Below are positions 9,944 to 19,819 of a stretch of 29,694 nt of DNA, in pieces. Position 1 is the first letter of the stretch. Every line of letters starts with the position of its first letter. The DNA is from Irineochytrium annulatum (taxonomy: Eukaryota > Chytridiomycota > Chytridiomycetes > Chytridiales > Chytridiaceae), in assembly GCA_027600665.1 (NCBI GenBank), contig JADGJL010000131.1, forward strand, positions 1 to 29,694. The letters are read 5' to 3'. The notes beneath the pieces were generated by a model. That model did not search any database and was not told where the DNA came from. It was given only the letters and a program-made list of their open reading frames with translations. The position numbers and the translations under genes were made by a program.

Positions 9944-11930
9944 CTACGGCTCCTCCTCCCCGTCGCCGGCCCTGCTGCCCGCCCTTGAGCTGGGGCGGCT
10001 CCCCTCCCCAACCCTCAAATGCGCGTTCTCGGCCTCCTGCGCCCAGTTTGTCCGGTACGTAATGGCGACCTGGACGAAGGAGATGCAGATCAGAGAGAGG
10101 GTGAGGCCGCTCCAAAGGCCGAAGAGCTTCCAGCCGAGGTGGAAGCATGCTAGTTTATGTGTTAGTTATGTTTATAAAAAAATTTTGAAGTGGAAGAGCA
10201 CACCGTAGTAGCCCCACGGAATGCCGATCACGTAGTGGCCGCAGAGATTGAGGTAGCCACCGAGATCTTGGCGGCCGATACCACGCAGAATGCCGCCACT
10301 GACACCGCCGACGGCGTCTGACACTTGGAATACTGTAGGTTTGCACTCGGGTCAATAACCGTTCCACCCTCAACGAAACGAGAGGGGGAAACTCACGTGC
10401 AGCAAGCGGCATAACGAGCGCAACGAGCTTAGCCACGGCCTCGTCCTTCGTCCAAAGGTATGCGATCCTGTCCTTGTTCCCAAACAAAAGCGCGACGCTC
10501 AAAAGCGACAGCGCGACGCCCAGTGATAGCGCCGTCCACGCGATGGACTTCGCCCTGTTCGGCGTCCCGGCCCCCAACGCATTCCCGATCCTCGCCGTGG
10601 TCGCGATCCCAATCCCTAGGGGGATCGTGTAAGTGACACCGCACATGTTCAGCGCGATAGCTTGGGCTGCCAAGTACTCGGGCCCCAGCATGCCGGCGAA
10701 CAGTGCGATGGTCTCGAACGACCACCATTCGGAGCAGACCTACAGGTGGTAAATTGCATGCCAAAACCCGAATAAAAGAAAGAAGGGGCAGCATAAAGAA
10801 GGAGGAACTTCATACCATCAAGACGTCAGGCGCGCCGAGCTTGACGAAGAGCCAAACTTGTGGGAAGTCCATAAGGTCAGTGAGGGAGGGTCCAAGCCAC
10901 GCGTCGCCGCCCTCGACGAAGCGGATATAGAAGTATAGAAGGACGCATGTGAGGATATAGCTGCATGAGAGGCCGATAGGGGCGCCGATCGGGCCGACAT
11001 TCCATGGGGACCAAACTAATCGACAAACAGTCACATCAGCAATGAAGCGCATGTGGCATGAAGTCTTACCTAAGAGGTATTGCAACAGCGCGTTCGTGGG
11101 TGCCACGACCACAAGCACCTTCAACGCAGCCGACATGTAACCTTGCGAATTCAAAAACCTCTTGAACCCCTCGCCCACCAATACAAACGGCAAACTTGGC
11201 ATGAGGCATTTAATAAAGGAGGCCGATAGCTGTGCGATCTCCGAGTTTTGCCCCACAAGCAACAAAAGCGGCTCCGTGAAGCTCCAGAGAGTGAGGATAG
11301 GGAATGACAGGAGGAGCAGGACGAAGATGCCACGGTTCATGTGCCGACCGAGCTGGGTCTTCTCAAGCTTGCCCGCCAGGTGTTCGCCATAGGCCTGTGA
11401 GCAGAGCGTGTCGAGGCCGCTGGCCATACCGATGGCGATGGAGAAGCCGGTTACTCCGGCGTACAGGCCAGCGAGTGCCATGCTGGCCAAGGCGTTTGTT
11501 GAATGCCGACCTGCAAGCAGCAACTATTAGCACAAGGCTGACTCCGGGCAAGCCTGACGCCATCCGCACCCCGACATCGCGATCACAACGTACCGACAGC
11601 CACGATCGCGGCCAGGTTCAGCGACATATGCAGCAGGTAACCCACGGACACGGGCCATGCTTTCGGGACCAGGCTCCTGGCCTCCTCTATGACGCCCGCA
11701 CACGTCAGGACGCTCGAGGGCAAGTCCACGGGTGCCCCGGCATGGCCCGGGAGATGATCCCGCGACAGGAGCGGTGCCGTCTCGTCGTCGCCGGACGTGG
11801 AAGGGACAGCGCGCTTCGGGTGGTGGTGGATGTCGTCGTGATCGAGTGTGAGGGAGAGGGAGTCATTGTCCGAGGGCGCGTGGGCGACCGTCGTTGGGGA
11901 CGCATCGGTGGAGGCGGTCGCTGGGGTCAT
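9944..11930 (-). CDS. MATE-family multidrug/toxin efflux transporter, copy B
   Basis: Six exons (11930-11594, 11510-11070, 11015-10816, 10739-10397, 10332-10204, 10149-9944) encode 551 residues; introns are 83, 54, 76, 64 and 54 bases. Relative to copy A the N-terminus is 36 residues longer and carries an acidic/His-rich stretch (DHDDIHHHPK) before the shared ETAPLL motif. The transmembrane core is nearly the same, including GMASGLDTLCSQAYGEHLAG, ATTARIGNALGAG and GVGG.LRGIGRQDLGGYLNL-type sequence in exon 5. Divergent residues cluster after LLLVGQ (NSEIAQLSASFIKC against DREIAGMSASFMRY) and in the loop near LFGNKDRIAYLWTKDE, which could change substrate preference. Start chosen at the first ATG (11930); an earlier in-frame TTG was ignored. 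The function is as for copy A: proton- or sodium-driven efflux, substrate unknown. Confidence 0.9.
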
Positions 11931-12242
11931 GACTGACTTGAAGGGTTGAGCGGCGATGACTGGCAACGTCAGTTTTAGGCGCGGGCTGCGGTGCGGAGTT
12001 ATGGCTTGGCCACATTTATATGGAAATGGAATGACTCCACTTCAGTTTAATTGGGGGACCAACCTGATATATAATCGACAGAATCAGCGTAGCAACAAAT
12101 GCCCGCAGAGAAAGCCGAGTGGTAAGGAAAGCGGCGGTGAGAGATACAGTGAACGAAACCAAGGAGAAAAAAAATTAAAATAAAAATAAAAGGCTATTTA
12201 CGGTGCACAACGTGCTAACTTTTATTTTTTCGCCAGCTCGCA
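11931..12242. other. intergenic region between MATE B start and kinase stop
   Basis: These 312 bases should contain the promoter of MATE copy B and the 3' end of the kinase gene. A TATATA sits at 12068-12073, about 140 bases from the MATE ATG, which is rather far for a TATA box. A-rich sequence at 12167-12191 probably belongs to the kinase 3' end. No gene was seen. Confidence 0.5.
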
Positions 12243-14903
12243 TCACTTTAGCTGCACCCACGGATGTGCCAAAACCTCACTCAGTGTGGCCCGTCGAGAG
12301 GGGTCCACCTCTAACATTTTTTGCAACAGGTCTCTGCACTCTATTTTAAAGTACCCATGTTAGTAAACTGCAACAAAACTTCGAAACCATACAACACACT
12401 CACCAGCGTCGACACCGTCCAGGCAACCCAACGCCCCAACCAGCGCCTCCTCCTCACTATGGAAGGCATCGTCCCCCGTCGCCAATAGCACCCCCAACAA
12501 CCCCAACGCCCAAACATCCCCCTCCTCGCCCCGATACCCCTCGCCTCTCAGCGCCTCCGGACAACAATGCTCCCTCGTCCCATACCTCACAAATACCTCC
12601 CCGCCGTCGCACTCCCTCTGGGCCATTCCGAAATCCACGACTTTTACCGTTAGGTCGTCGTCCACGAGCACGTTCTCGCCTCGGAAATCGAGGTAGACGA
12701 AGCCGCGGGACCGGATGTGCGCGTAGGCGGAGACGAGCTGGCGGAGAAGGTGCCGGTGGCAGTGGGAAGGGGTGGCGCCATACATCGTGATGAAGTCGTA
12801 GAGGTCGCCAGGGTGCGCGTGGCGCGGGAGCGTCAGAGATGGTTCGCACCAAGGGAGCATGGCGGCAGCAGCGGCCGCGGCGGAGGAAGAGGCTGCGGGT
12901 GCGGGATGAGGTGGTACGGAGCTGCGGGAGGAAGAAGTAAGGGTGTCGATAGGTGTTGGGGGAGTAAGGACGAGATCGGCAGCTGTAGGCGGGTGGAGGA
13001 TTGGCGGGACGTAAGGTATTGGCGTGAGGCCCTCAGAGGAAATAAGGTTAAACGGGGAAGTCGGGAGGTCCTGAGCGACAGCTGTGAGTGGTCCCTGGTG
13101 TGCTGAGGAACGGTGTCGGCGGCGAGATAAGGATGTTTGCCAGGGGATATTGGAGTCCTGCGGTGTGGAGGGGGACATAGAGGACGAGGCGTTCGCGTTT
13201 GTAGTGGAGCCCGCGCCGACGGTGTTGACGCGGTATGACCGCATCGAGACCTGGGACTCGTTGCGGCGGTGGGAGCGCGGGGAGTTAGAGCGGGATGTGG
13301 TGCCGGAGGTTGGTGTGGTCGAAGGCAGAGGGAAGTGAGTGGGCGGATTGAGCACGCCCGTGAGGATCGCAGAACGTCGAGGGGTCGGTGAAAGTGGGAC
13401 AGGTTCTAGCTGCTCGATCTCGAGGTCAGATAGAGGGTCAAGCGGATGTGGCGGCATTGCTGAAGCCGCCGCCGGGATGGTTGTGTGAGATAAAAAGTTG
13501 GAGATGGACTCAATTGGCACGGAGGTCTCCTCGCTTCCGCCTAACTTCCATACAAGCTTCTTTGCTTTCTCCATGACAAGGAACAGATGCTTCTCGTTCT
13601 GGTAAAGCGCCACGAATTGCGCAATGTTTGGGTGGCTAAGGTTTCGAAGAATCTCGGCTTCTAGTGGTATGGAGAACGGGTATGCAGGCGAGTCGATGAG
13701 GCTGTCGCGTGCAATCTTGGCTTTTGAAATAAACTTGATGGCAACCTGTACGACGACAACAGGTCAGATACACTACAACCAACATCTCACACACACCTCC
13801 TCATTGTCTCTCGCCATATCGACAGCGTCGGCGACGTATCCATTCCCGCCGTAACCCAGCAAACCCTTAAACTTAAACCTCGACGTCATGGCCGCAGGCA
13901 GGTTCCTTAGTGCCTCCACAAACTTAAAGAGCACATCGTCCAAATCCGGCTCCTCTACCGTCCCAACCGTCCGCGCCATCGACGTTATAGACGACTGGTC
14001 CCCGTTCAGCCCCCCTCCGCCCATGCCGCTCTGGCCCCGACCGTGTCGCGACGCCCCGGCCGGCTGAGACTCGAGCACAACCATCTCCTCAATCTCCAGA
14101 AATGGCGACTTGAGACTATCCTTCCTTCTCACCTCCTTCCCTCCAACTTGCAGCGAGTCCGAATTAAGTGAGTCCGCGATATCGAACCGCCTCGTCGACG
14201 ACGCCCCGCTCCCCGCGCCGCTGTGCCCCTGCGCGTGCCCCAGCGCCACCTGGTTTAGCACTTCGTCCTCATACTCGTACTCGTCCATGTCCTCGCTGAA
14301 GAACAAGTTCCGCCCCATCGTCCCCAACCCGGGCGCCTTCACGCTCGTCTTCACCACGGTCCGCCCGTGATCGTTCCGGTGTATATGCACCCGCACGTTC
14401 TCGATCGGCACGCGACGGTTTGAGTGCAAGGGCGGGCCGCGCGCGTGGGACATGCCCTGGATCTGGCGCCAGGAAGAGCGCCGGCAACAGCAGAGGGCCG
14501 TGAAGAGGAGCCAGTAAAAGGAAGACCGCGACGTAGTGGTGTTCCCGGCGCTTATGATAGGGGATGACCGCGAGTGAATGGAGGACGGCGCCGCTAGAGC
14601 CGGCAGCGGCGGCGGAGGCTGAGTTACAATGACGTCCGGTAAGATCGTACGAGCCTGTAGGCTTTCGGAGGAAGGATGCACTGTGTCGGAGGGAGCGCTG
14701 CCGGCGGGGATGAGGTTGCCGTTCATCGAGGAGGTCTTGCCCTTGGACGAAAAGCGTTTCCTCGTCTCGCTTGGCTCCGGGCTCGTCATGGTCTCGATGC
14801 CAACCGTGTCGAGCTGCTGCCGGTCCATCTCGTACTGCTCCAGCGTCGCGGCAACGAGTGCGGCCTCCGCTATGACGGCGGCAGCCGATGGCGGTACGGT
14901 CAT
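12243..14903 (-). CDS. Ser/Thr protein kinase, PAS-kinase/CAMK-like, with divergent catalytic loop
   Basis: Three exons (14903-13797, 13745-12404, 12340-12243) encode 848 residues; introns are 51 and 63 bases. Residues 1-340 are Ser/Pro-rich with no recognised domain (no PAS domain seen); about 129-142 form a short hydrophobic run ending in three Cys and two Arg (LLFTALCCCRR). The kinase domain begins near 343: GYGGNGYVADAV (Gly loop), VAIK (Lys373), IPLEAEILRNLSHPNI, FLVMEK (hinge). About 230 low-complexity residues follow before the domain resumes with GDLYDFITMYG. The catalytic loop is YLDFRGEN (Asp722, Asn727) in place of HRDxKxEN, then VVDFG (740-742), CCPEALRGEGYRGEEGDVWALG and, in exon 3, LLQKMLEVDPSRRATLSEVLAHPW. 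The C-lobe pattern is closest to PAS kinases (Psk1/PASK), which tune glucose partitioning in yeast; that assignment is inference. The Lys of the catalytic loop is Arg here, so activity is uncertain. Confidence 0.82.
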
Positions 14904-16284
14904 CGAGCTATTCACCTGGCACGATCCTGGTGCAGGGCGAAAGCGGAAAGGGGCCTAGGTACGGGCTCAACGGGACGCGATGGAGACAGGTGGTAACGGC
15001 GGTGAGCACTTAAGAGCGCTTTGTGAACGAGGCGGGGAACAGGCGGGCGTCCAATTCCGAGGCCGCAGCCACCCGCACCCGGGGAATGCAAGGACGAACG
15101 GGAGGAGGCTCGAAACGCTCGTGGGCCGGCGAGGGCGAGGGAACGAGACACGAGGAGCAGCGATCTGGCGGACTCTGACAATCGATGCAATTGGAACCAG
15201 CGCAGTGATGGCGTGTTATGAGGCGGGATGCCGGCGAGAGTAATGAATACACGACGACGGCGGCCCCCAAGTCGGATCGGAACTCTCGGGATCGCATCTC
15301 GACCAGCGACGCGTTCGGTTTCTCACCCGCTTGCGGCATCCCACCGCCATCGCACGGCTTCCGTCCGGCGCCGTGCGATACGAAATAACTCCGGGTCATC
15401 TCCAGGACTGTCGCCGTGTGGGACGACGTGTCGTGTGAAGCCTTTTGAATTGGGTCCACGCCGGCGAGTCTCCCTTAATCAACGCTGCCTCCCTTGAATA
15501 GCGACCCACATCTCATTATTTCCAACTTGACTACGAACTCCAACAAACGACCGCGGCGTCCATGTCACACCGGGTTTCTGCAGATAACCACGAGTGGCTC
15601 CCACGTAGGCGTTACTTCCAGCACCTTTCGTTTATTAGATATGGTTGAACTCACAGTTGTTGACCTTGTTCTCAGACAAGTCGGCGTTGAAGTGATTGCT
15701 AGCAGCTTCGTCTCGACGCTGGCAGTCTCTAACCCAGGCGAGAGGGCGATGACTCATGGCAGGTGAAATCAAGATTATGGCCGCCACGAACGGCACAGAC
15801 CGCGCGAGGTGTGCCCGCTCTCGGCAGTCGCTAGTTGGTGTTGTGCTCGTCAAACGCGGTGTGATTGTTGTGAGCAAAGCCTCGGCCTTCGTGCGAGATT
15901 TGTCTTCATTGATAATATTCACCGCTCCATAATTTTTGGAAGGAGGGGTACAGCAACTTGTTATTACGTTTTCAGCTTCTGTTGTTCTCGTGATCATGAT
16001 CGTGGCAAGCACCCATCCCTAATCATTTTTTTTGGTGCGTCGGCGATAGCTTAGCACATTGTTTCTTTTTGCACTTTCAATTTGAGAGCCCAATATGTGC
16101 CATTGGTAGTTATCCTAGCTCTCGCAATAGTTTTCTTGTTTGTCGGAGCTCCTCTCATGTTTCGGTAACTTTCGTTAGCCAGGTATCTTTCATTGTTTAT
16201 TACAGTGTGCGATTACTTGTAGCTGCAGGATCAGTATAAAGGATCGAAATGCGAGAAAGTATAACAAGGAAAAGTGCAAATCCG
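14904..16284. other. long intergenic region, no convincing gene
   Basis: These 1381 bases separate the kinase start from the PDK stop. The first half (to about 15480) is GC-rich and probably promoter and 5' untranslated sequence of the kinase. Its open frames on both strands, up to 149 codons, are Arg/Ser/Pro-rich in the way of non-coding GC-rich DNA. The second half is AT-richer. A 125-codon minus-strand frame (16012-15635) opens with a non-ATG codon and shows no family pattern. No tRNA, transposon ends or long repeats were recognised. Confidence 0.5.
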
Positions 16285-18016
16285 TTACAAATACGGCTCC
16301 ATTATTCCATCAAGCGATTTGTGCAGCGTTAAGAAAACGTCCGTCCCATACCCCTCTTTCGACGTAAGGGTAAGATCCCCATTGAAATACCGCGCGTACT
16401 ATTTGCAATGCGTTAAGTTCAAGTGCACAAACAAACTGATCAGCCGCCTACCAGCCGACTAAGCGTCAGTCCGTAACCGTATCCAGCCATTGGCGCACCC
16501 TGTACCTCCGAGCCGTGGAACTGGTTATCGAGGTTGACGGGTCGCGCGGTCGTGAAGGCATAGTTGAAAAGATTCGGCATCAGGTCCGCCTTAATGCCAG
16601 TACCGTGATCCGATACTCGAATCAATACCGACTGGCCAGCAATGCGTTAGCTTAGGACCAGTAGTATGGCTTAGGCAAAATAACAACTCACATCACCGTC
16701 ATTCTCCTCCTCAATGTAAATCATCACCGGCTCTAAATTGTCCGGATCCGCATTCCCATGCCCAACCCTTGCCTCCTCCCTCTCCACCACCGCCCTCATC
16801 GCATTCTTCAACAGCTCAAACATGATATGGTGCAGATGGCTGGGCACGAACACGAAAGTCGGGCACCCTCCCGCCGGCACACGTATCTCGACCTGCGGCG
16901 CCACATTATAGCTTAGCTCGCAAACGGCCGCGGCGTCCATGGCGGCCTCGGACGCCACGTCGGCCGGATCCGTCTCAGTGCAGACGATGCCGACGTGGTG
17001 GTCGTGTTTTGTCTTCGGGTGGGAGAGCGCGACGTGGTGGCCGATGAGCATGCGCATGCCTACGCGGGAGCGGTGAAAGGCGTTCAAGTGCGCCTGGACG
17101 GTCGGGTCCGTGACTTTAAGACCTCGTGCCTCGGACATCTCCTTCACTTGTTTTGCGATCAGGACCGTGATGGGGTTGTGACGCTCGACGATGGTGGAGA
17201 GGATGTCGACGAACTGCTTATGACAATCAGGTACATATTTCTAATGACATGAGTACGCCATACCTCGTCGTTTAAACTCGTCGCATTCGCATTTAAATGC
17301 GGCGGTAGCTTACCATCACCGAAATATTGAAAACCCTCGACGCTCCCGTCCCGATAACTGGTCAAATCCGGCACCGGGTTATCCCCCAGCGCCTCCGTCA
17401 GCGACCTCTTTGGCGGATTGATCCCCATAAGCGACTTCAGCATGCTAGGTTTCCCGCTCCCTTTAAATATCGACCGATAGAACGGCGACACGGCCGCGGC
17501 ACCCTGCTCTATCGCCACAGGATCTCTCCGCCACCGATCCACAACCTCGCCAAACTCCACGAGCTCTTGGAAAGATTTCGCGTACCAAGACGCGAAGAGG
17601 ACCATGTTGGGGTTATCGTAGATGCCCTCGGGCATATGCTGAATCGCCACGTAACGGCGCGCCATGCGGACGGCGACCTCGTCTGAGAGAAAGATGGCGG
17701 CTTGGAGCAGGTGATTCGGAGACGGTGCTCGACCTGGAAAGCACGATCATGAGGACACGTCAGCTTCAGCTCCAGTATGAATAGAACTGAAAAGAAACAA
17801 ACCAAACTTCAGCATGTCTGAGAAGGCGATCTGTCGGCACGGGCGGCGACCGTAGTCTTGGATAGCCTGCTGCGAGGTCAGCTCGAGCAGGATCACGGGA
17901 TCAGACCGGGATCAGACCTGGTAGATCCACGCCGGCAGACCCATGGAGCCCCCAGGGCCGAGGCTGACGGCGTTGCCCAGCGCCTGGCCAATTTGGCCCA
18001 TGCGGCCCGATATCAT
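16285..18016 (-). CDS. mitochondrial PDK/BCKDK-family protein kinase
   Basis: Six exons (18016-17918, 17869-17803, 17733-17264, 17216-16692, 16631-16452, 16398-16285) encode 484 residues; introns are 48, 69, 47, 60 and 53 bases. Exons 2-6 give a complete PDK-type protein: IQDYGRRPCRQIAFSDMLKFG at the N-terminus, the helical domain with SDEVAVRMARRY, a His pair in LIGHHVALS (272-273), the N-box FELLKNAMRA (Glu346, Asn350), the G1 box SDHGTG (394-399), the G2 box GYGYGL (437-442) and the closing YARYFNGDL...GYGTDVF block. Family knowledge: GHKL-fold kinases that phosphorylate and switch off E1 of pyruvate or branched-chain ketoacid dehydrogenase in the matrix. Which substrate cannot be told. 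Exon 1 and its 48-base intron are inferred: an upstream stop rules out extending exon 2. The start could be ATG 18016 (short Arg-containing leader) or ATG 18100. Confidence 0.87.
17896..17917. repeat. perfect 11-base tandem duplication carrying the intron-1 donor of the PDK-like gene
   Basis: Two identical 11-base copies (17896-17906 and 17907-17917) lie at the inferred 5' end of PDK intron 1. On the minus strand each begins GTCTGATC, so the donor dinucleotide is duplicated 11 bases apart. Only the outer donor keeps the reading frame; the inner one would place TGA in frame. Confidence 0.6.
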
Positions 18017-18286
18017 CGCGGCAATGACAAATGGAAGCCACCGAACTTTCAAGCCACAAAGGCTTGAGACAAATCCCTGATGACATAGTTGACAGAACAT
18101 ACCCAGTGATAGATATTACATACACATGTTCCGACAAGGGTAAAATCGCATTCACGAGATGGTAAACAAAATGTCCTATTGCTTCGTGAGCACGGGCATA
18201 GTGTATTTGAACCCAACGGGCTGGGTGACGACGGAGATGGATGACCCTGCACGATCTTTTTTAAGGTTTAGTAAAAGGGGTGGGAT

Positions 18287-18306
18287 AGAGCATAATAGAG
18301 CATAAT
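18287..18306. repeat. perfect 10-base tandem repeat (two copies)
   Basis: The unit AGAGCATAAT occurs twice in a row just after the stop codon of the orphan minus-strand frame. It is short and may be chance or slippage; it would lie in the 3' region of that frame if the frame is transcribed. Confidence 0.5.
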
Positions 18307-18307
18307 A

Positions 18308-18499
18308 TTACTCTTCGCGACGTAAGTAATCGACGTCCGGCAATCCTTTTCGAGCTAATACCGATTTCAAATCATCCATTCGACGCTGTAGAGGTGTGAA
18401 ATTGACATTCCGGTAGGCGGCGGTCGCTGCAGTAGCTGGAGGTACAGCTTGTGTGGGTGTCGTCGTAAGTGCTTGTGTCGGTGATGTTGATAGAGCATG
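18308..18499 (-). pseudogene. orphan coding-like frame, possible 3' exon or gene remnant
   Basis: A minus-strand frame of 63 codons ends at a TAA (18310-18308). The last 45 residues have the look of real protein rather than noise: a Thr/Ala/Pro linker, then RNVNFTPLQRRMDDLKS and ARKGLPDVDYLRREE with regularly spaced charged and hydrophobic residues. There is no good start: the only ATG (18379) leaves 23 codons, and a TGA closes the frame at 18502-18500. Possible splice acceptors (ACACAAG) lie within the first part, but any upstream exon would have to sit antisense to the SDR gene. It may be the last exon of a gene with an unseen 5' part, a remnant, or a small protein. The family was not recognised. 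Confidence 0.3.
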
Positions 18500-18525
18500 T
18501 CAATACTTGTCACCAATCGATCGCG

Positions 18526-19551
18526 ATGACCTCCACACGGCCCTCCACGCAGTCCCAGGTCGTTCTCGTTACGGGCGCGAACAAAGGTTATTATCGATCT
18601 TACCGCTACTGAGCTACGCTGTCGGTGACTTTATCCTAATCGTCTTCATCACGCAGGAATCGGCTTCGAGGCCGTCCGACTCCTCTCCGAGCGGCTGGAC
18701 CCGTCGACCGTGATCCTGATGGGCACTCGCCTGCTAGAGAACGGCAAATCCGCCGTCGCTTCACTGCGGTCGCGGTCATTCGACTCCTCCGCGCCGCCGT
18801 CCTCCACCGCTCCAACATACGCCAACGTTGTCCCGATCGAGCTGGATGTTACAAAGGACGACTCGATTAAGCGCGCCGTCGAGCACATTCGCGCGAAATA
18901 CGGCCGCCTAGACGTCCTCATTAGCAACGCTGGCGTGTATCATGGCAATGAAGGGAATGACGAGGAGACGTTCGACGTCAATTTCTACGGCGTCAGGGCC
19001 GTAGCGCTTGCATTTCTTCCGCTCATGAGGCCGGGTTCGAAGCTGATCGTGAACACCTCCACCGCCGGATCCGTAGCCTTCAACCTCTTCACCGACGACG
19101 TCAAGGCCACGTTGGGGGACTTGGAGCACTTGTCGTGGCCTGTCATCGAAAGCTACGCCCACGACTACCTAAAGATGTTTGTAAAGGGCAAGCCGAACAA
19201 CACCTGGCCCGCAAGGGACAAGGCGTACGGAGGCTATGGGGTTAGCAAGGCGTTCGCGAACTCATTCGTTAGATTATTCGCAAAGGAGCACCCGGAGATT
19301 GAGACGACGACCGTTTGCCCGGGTTATTGGTAATTCTGCTGATGTGTTATTCTCCACTCCGTTCATGCTAACGGCGCATGTATCAATGAAGCGCGACTGA
19401 CTTGAGCACCGACCTTCAAAAGACCCGGCCGGGAGCAAAGACGGCGGCGCAGGGCGCCGAGAGCATCATCTGGCCCGTGTTCAACAAAGCGAAACAGGGG
19501 GCGTTCTATAGGGACGGGAACGAGCAACCTTACGACATCGCGCCGAAGTGA
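18526..19551 (+). CDS. short-chain dehydrogenase/reductase, carbonyl-reductase-like
   Basis: Three exons (18526-18586, 18657-19329, 19392-19551) encode 297 residues; introns are 70 (GTTATT...ACGCAG) and 62 bases (GTAATT...TGAAG). The first junction joins TGANK to GIGFE, completing the Rossmann nucleotide loop TGxxxGIG (residues 15-24). NAG is at 111-113, the Ser region NTSTAGS at about 153-159, and the catalytic YGVSK at 214-218. The exon 2/3 junction gives CPGYCATDLS, the usual SDR segment after the active site, then GAKTAAQGAE. The length and the spacing between Ser and Tyr, longer than in classical SDRs, resemble NADPH-dependent carbonyl reductases of the CBR type. The substrate is unknown. 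It is transcribed away from the PDK-like gene. Confidence 0.87.
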
Positions 19552-19819
19552 TGGATGAGAACATAAGCGGCCCATTGGTTTCTGGGCGATTGCATGTTGT
19601 CGTTGGTTCGTCTGCATCCATCCATTGACGCCCTCCACTTGAACTTTACACTTGTAGTTATACCTTTGAAGTTAACTTTACAAGATGCACGTTGTTTTAA
19701 AAAAAAAAAGCGGTTATTCGTTCACAGGTCTACTATCCCATTTCTCCAGCAGTGACTTGCCGTTGTGGGCAAAGTACAAAAAATGATGAAATCGACAACT
19801 CGGCCACGTCAACAACACC

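Larger units (their letters stand above)
5033..11930. repeat. inverted MATE gene pair flanking a PIP 5-kinase gene
   Basis: Two MATE genes face each other across the PIPK gene. All five intron positions and phases agree, and exons 2-6 have identical lengths in both copies (441, 200, 343, 129, 206 bases). By eye, exon 2 differs at 17 of 147 residues and exon 3 at 4 of 67. Intron sequences and lengths differ, and no similarity was seen outside the coding parts, so the duplication is not recent or only coding sequence has been conserved. Confidence 0.85.
18101..18525. promoter_or_regulatory. divergent region between the PDK-like and SDR genes
   Basis: The 425 bases up to the SDR start hold the 5' flanks of both genes, which point away from each other. 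The region is not simply promoter: it contains a coding-like minus-strand frame (18308-18499) and a perfect 10-base tandem repeat (18287-18306), each listed separately. Confidence 0.45.

Noticed and set aside
11304..11936. 210-codon plus-strand open frame
   Set aside because: It is antisense to exons 1-2 of MATE copy B; its counterpart antisense to copy A shares sequence only because the sense genes are paralogous.
15010..15459. 149-codon minus-strand open frame upstream of the kinase
   Set aside because: Composition is that of GC-rich non-coding DNA; no motif, no splice connection to the kinase was needed or found.
15635..16012. 125-codon minus-strand open frame
   Set aside because: It opens with a non-ATG codon, has no family pattern and no consistent splice partners; kept only as a remark on the intergenic region.
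18100..18252. possible small gene upstream of the PDK-like gene
   Set aside because: The short frames here have no motif; the one ending at 17918 is better explained as PDK exon 1 with an uncertain start.
19699..19709. 11-A run as a possible retroposed poly(A) tail
   Set aside because: No target-site duplication or intronless gene copy precedes it; the SDR gene upstream contains introns.
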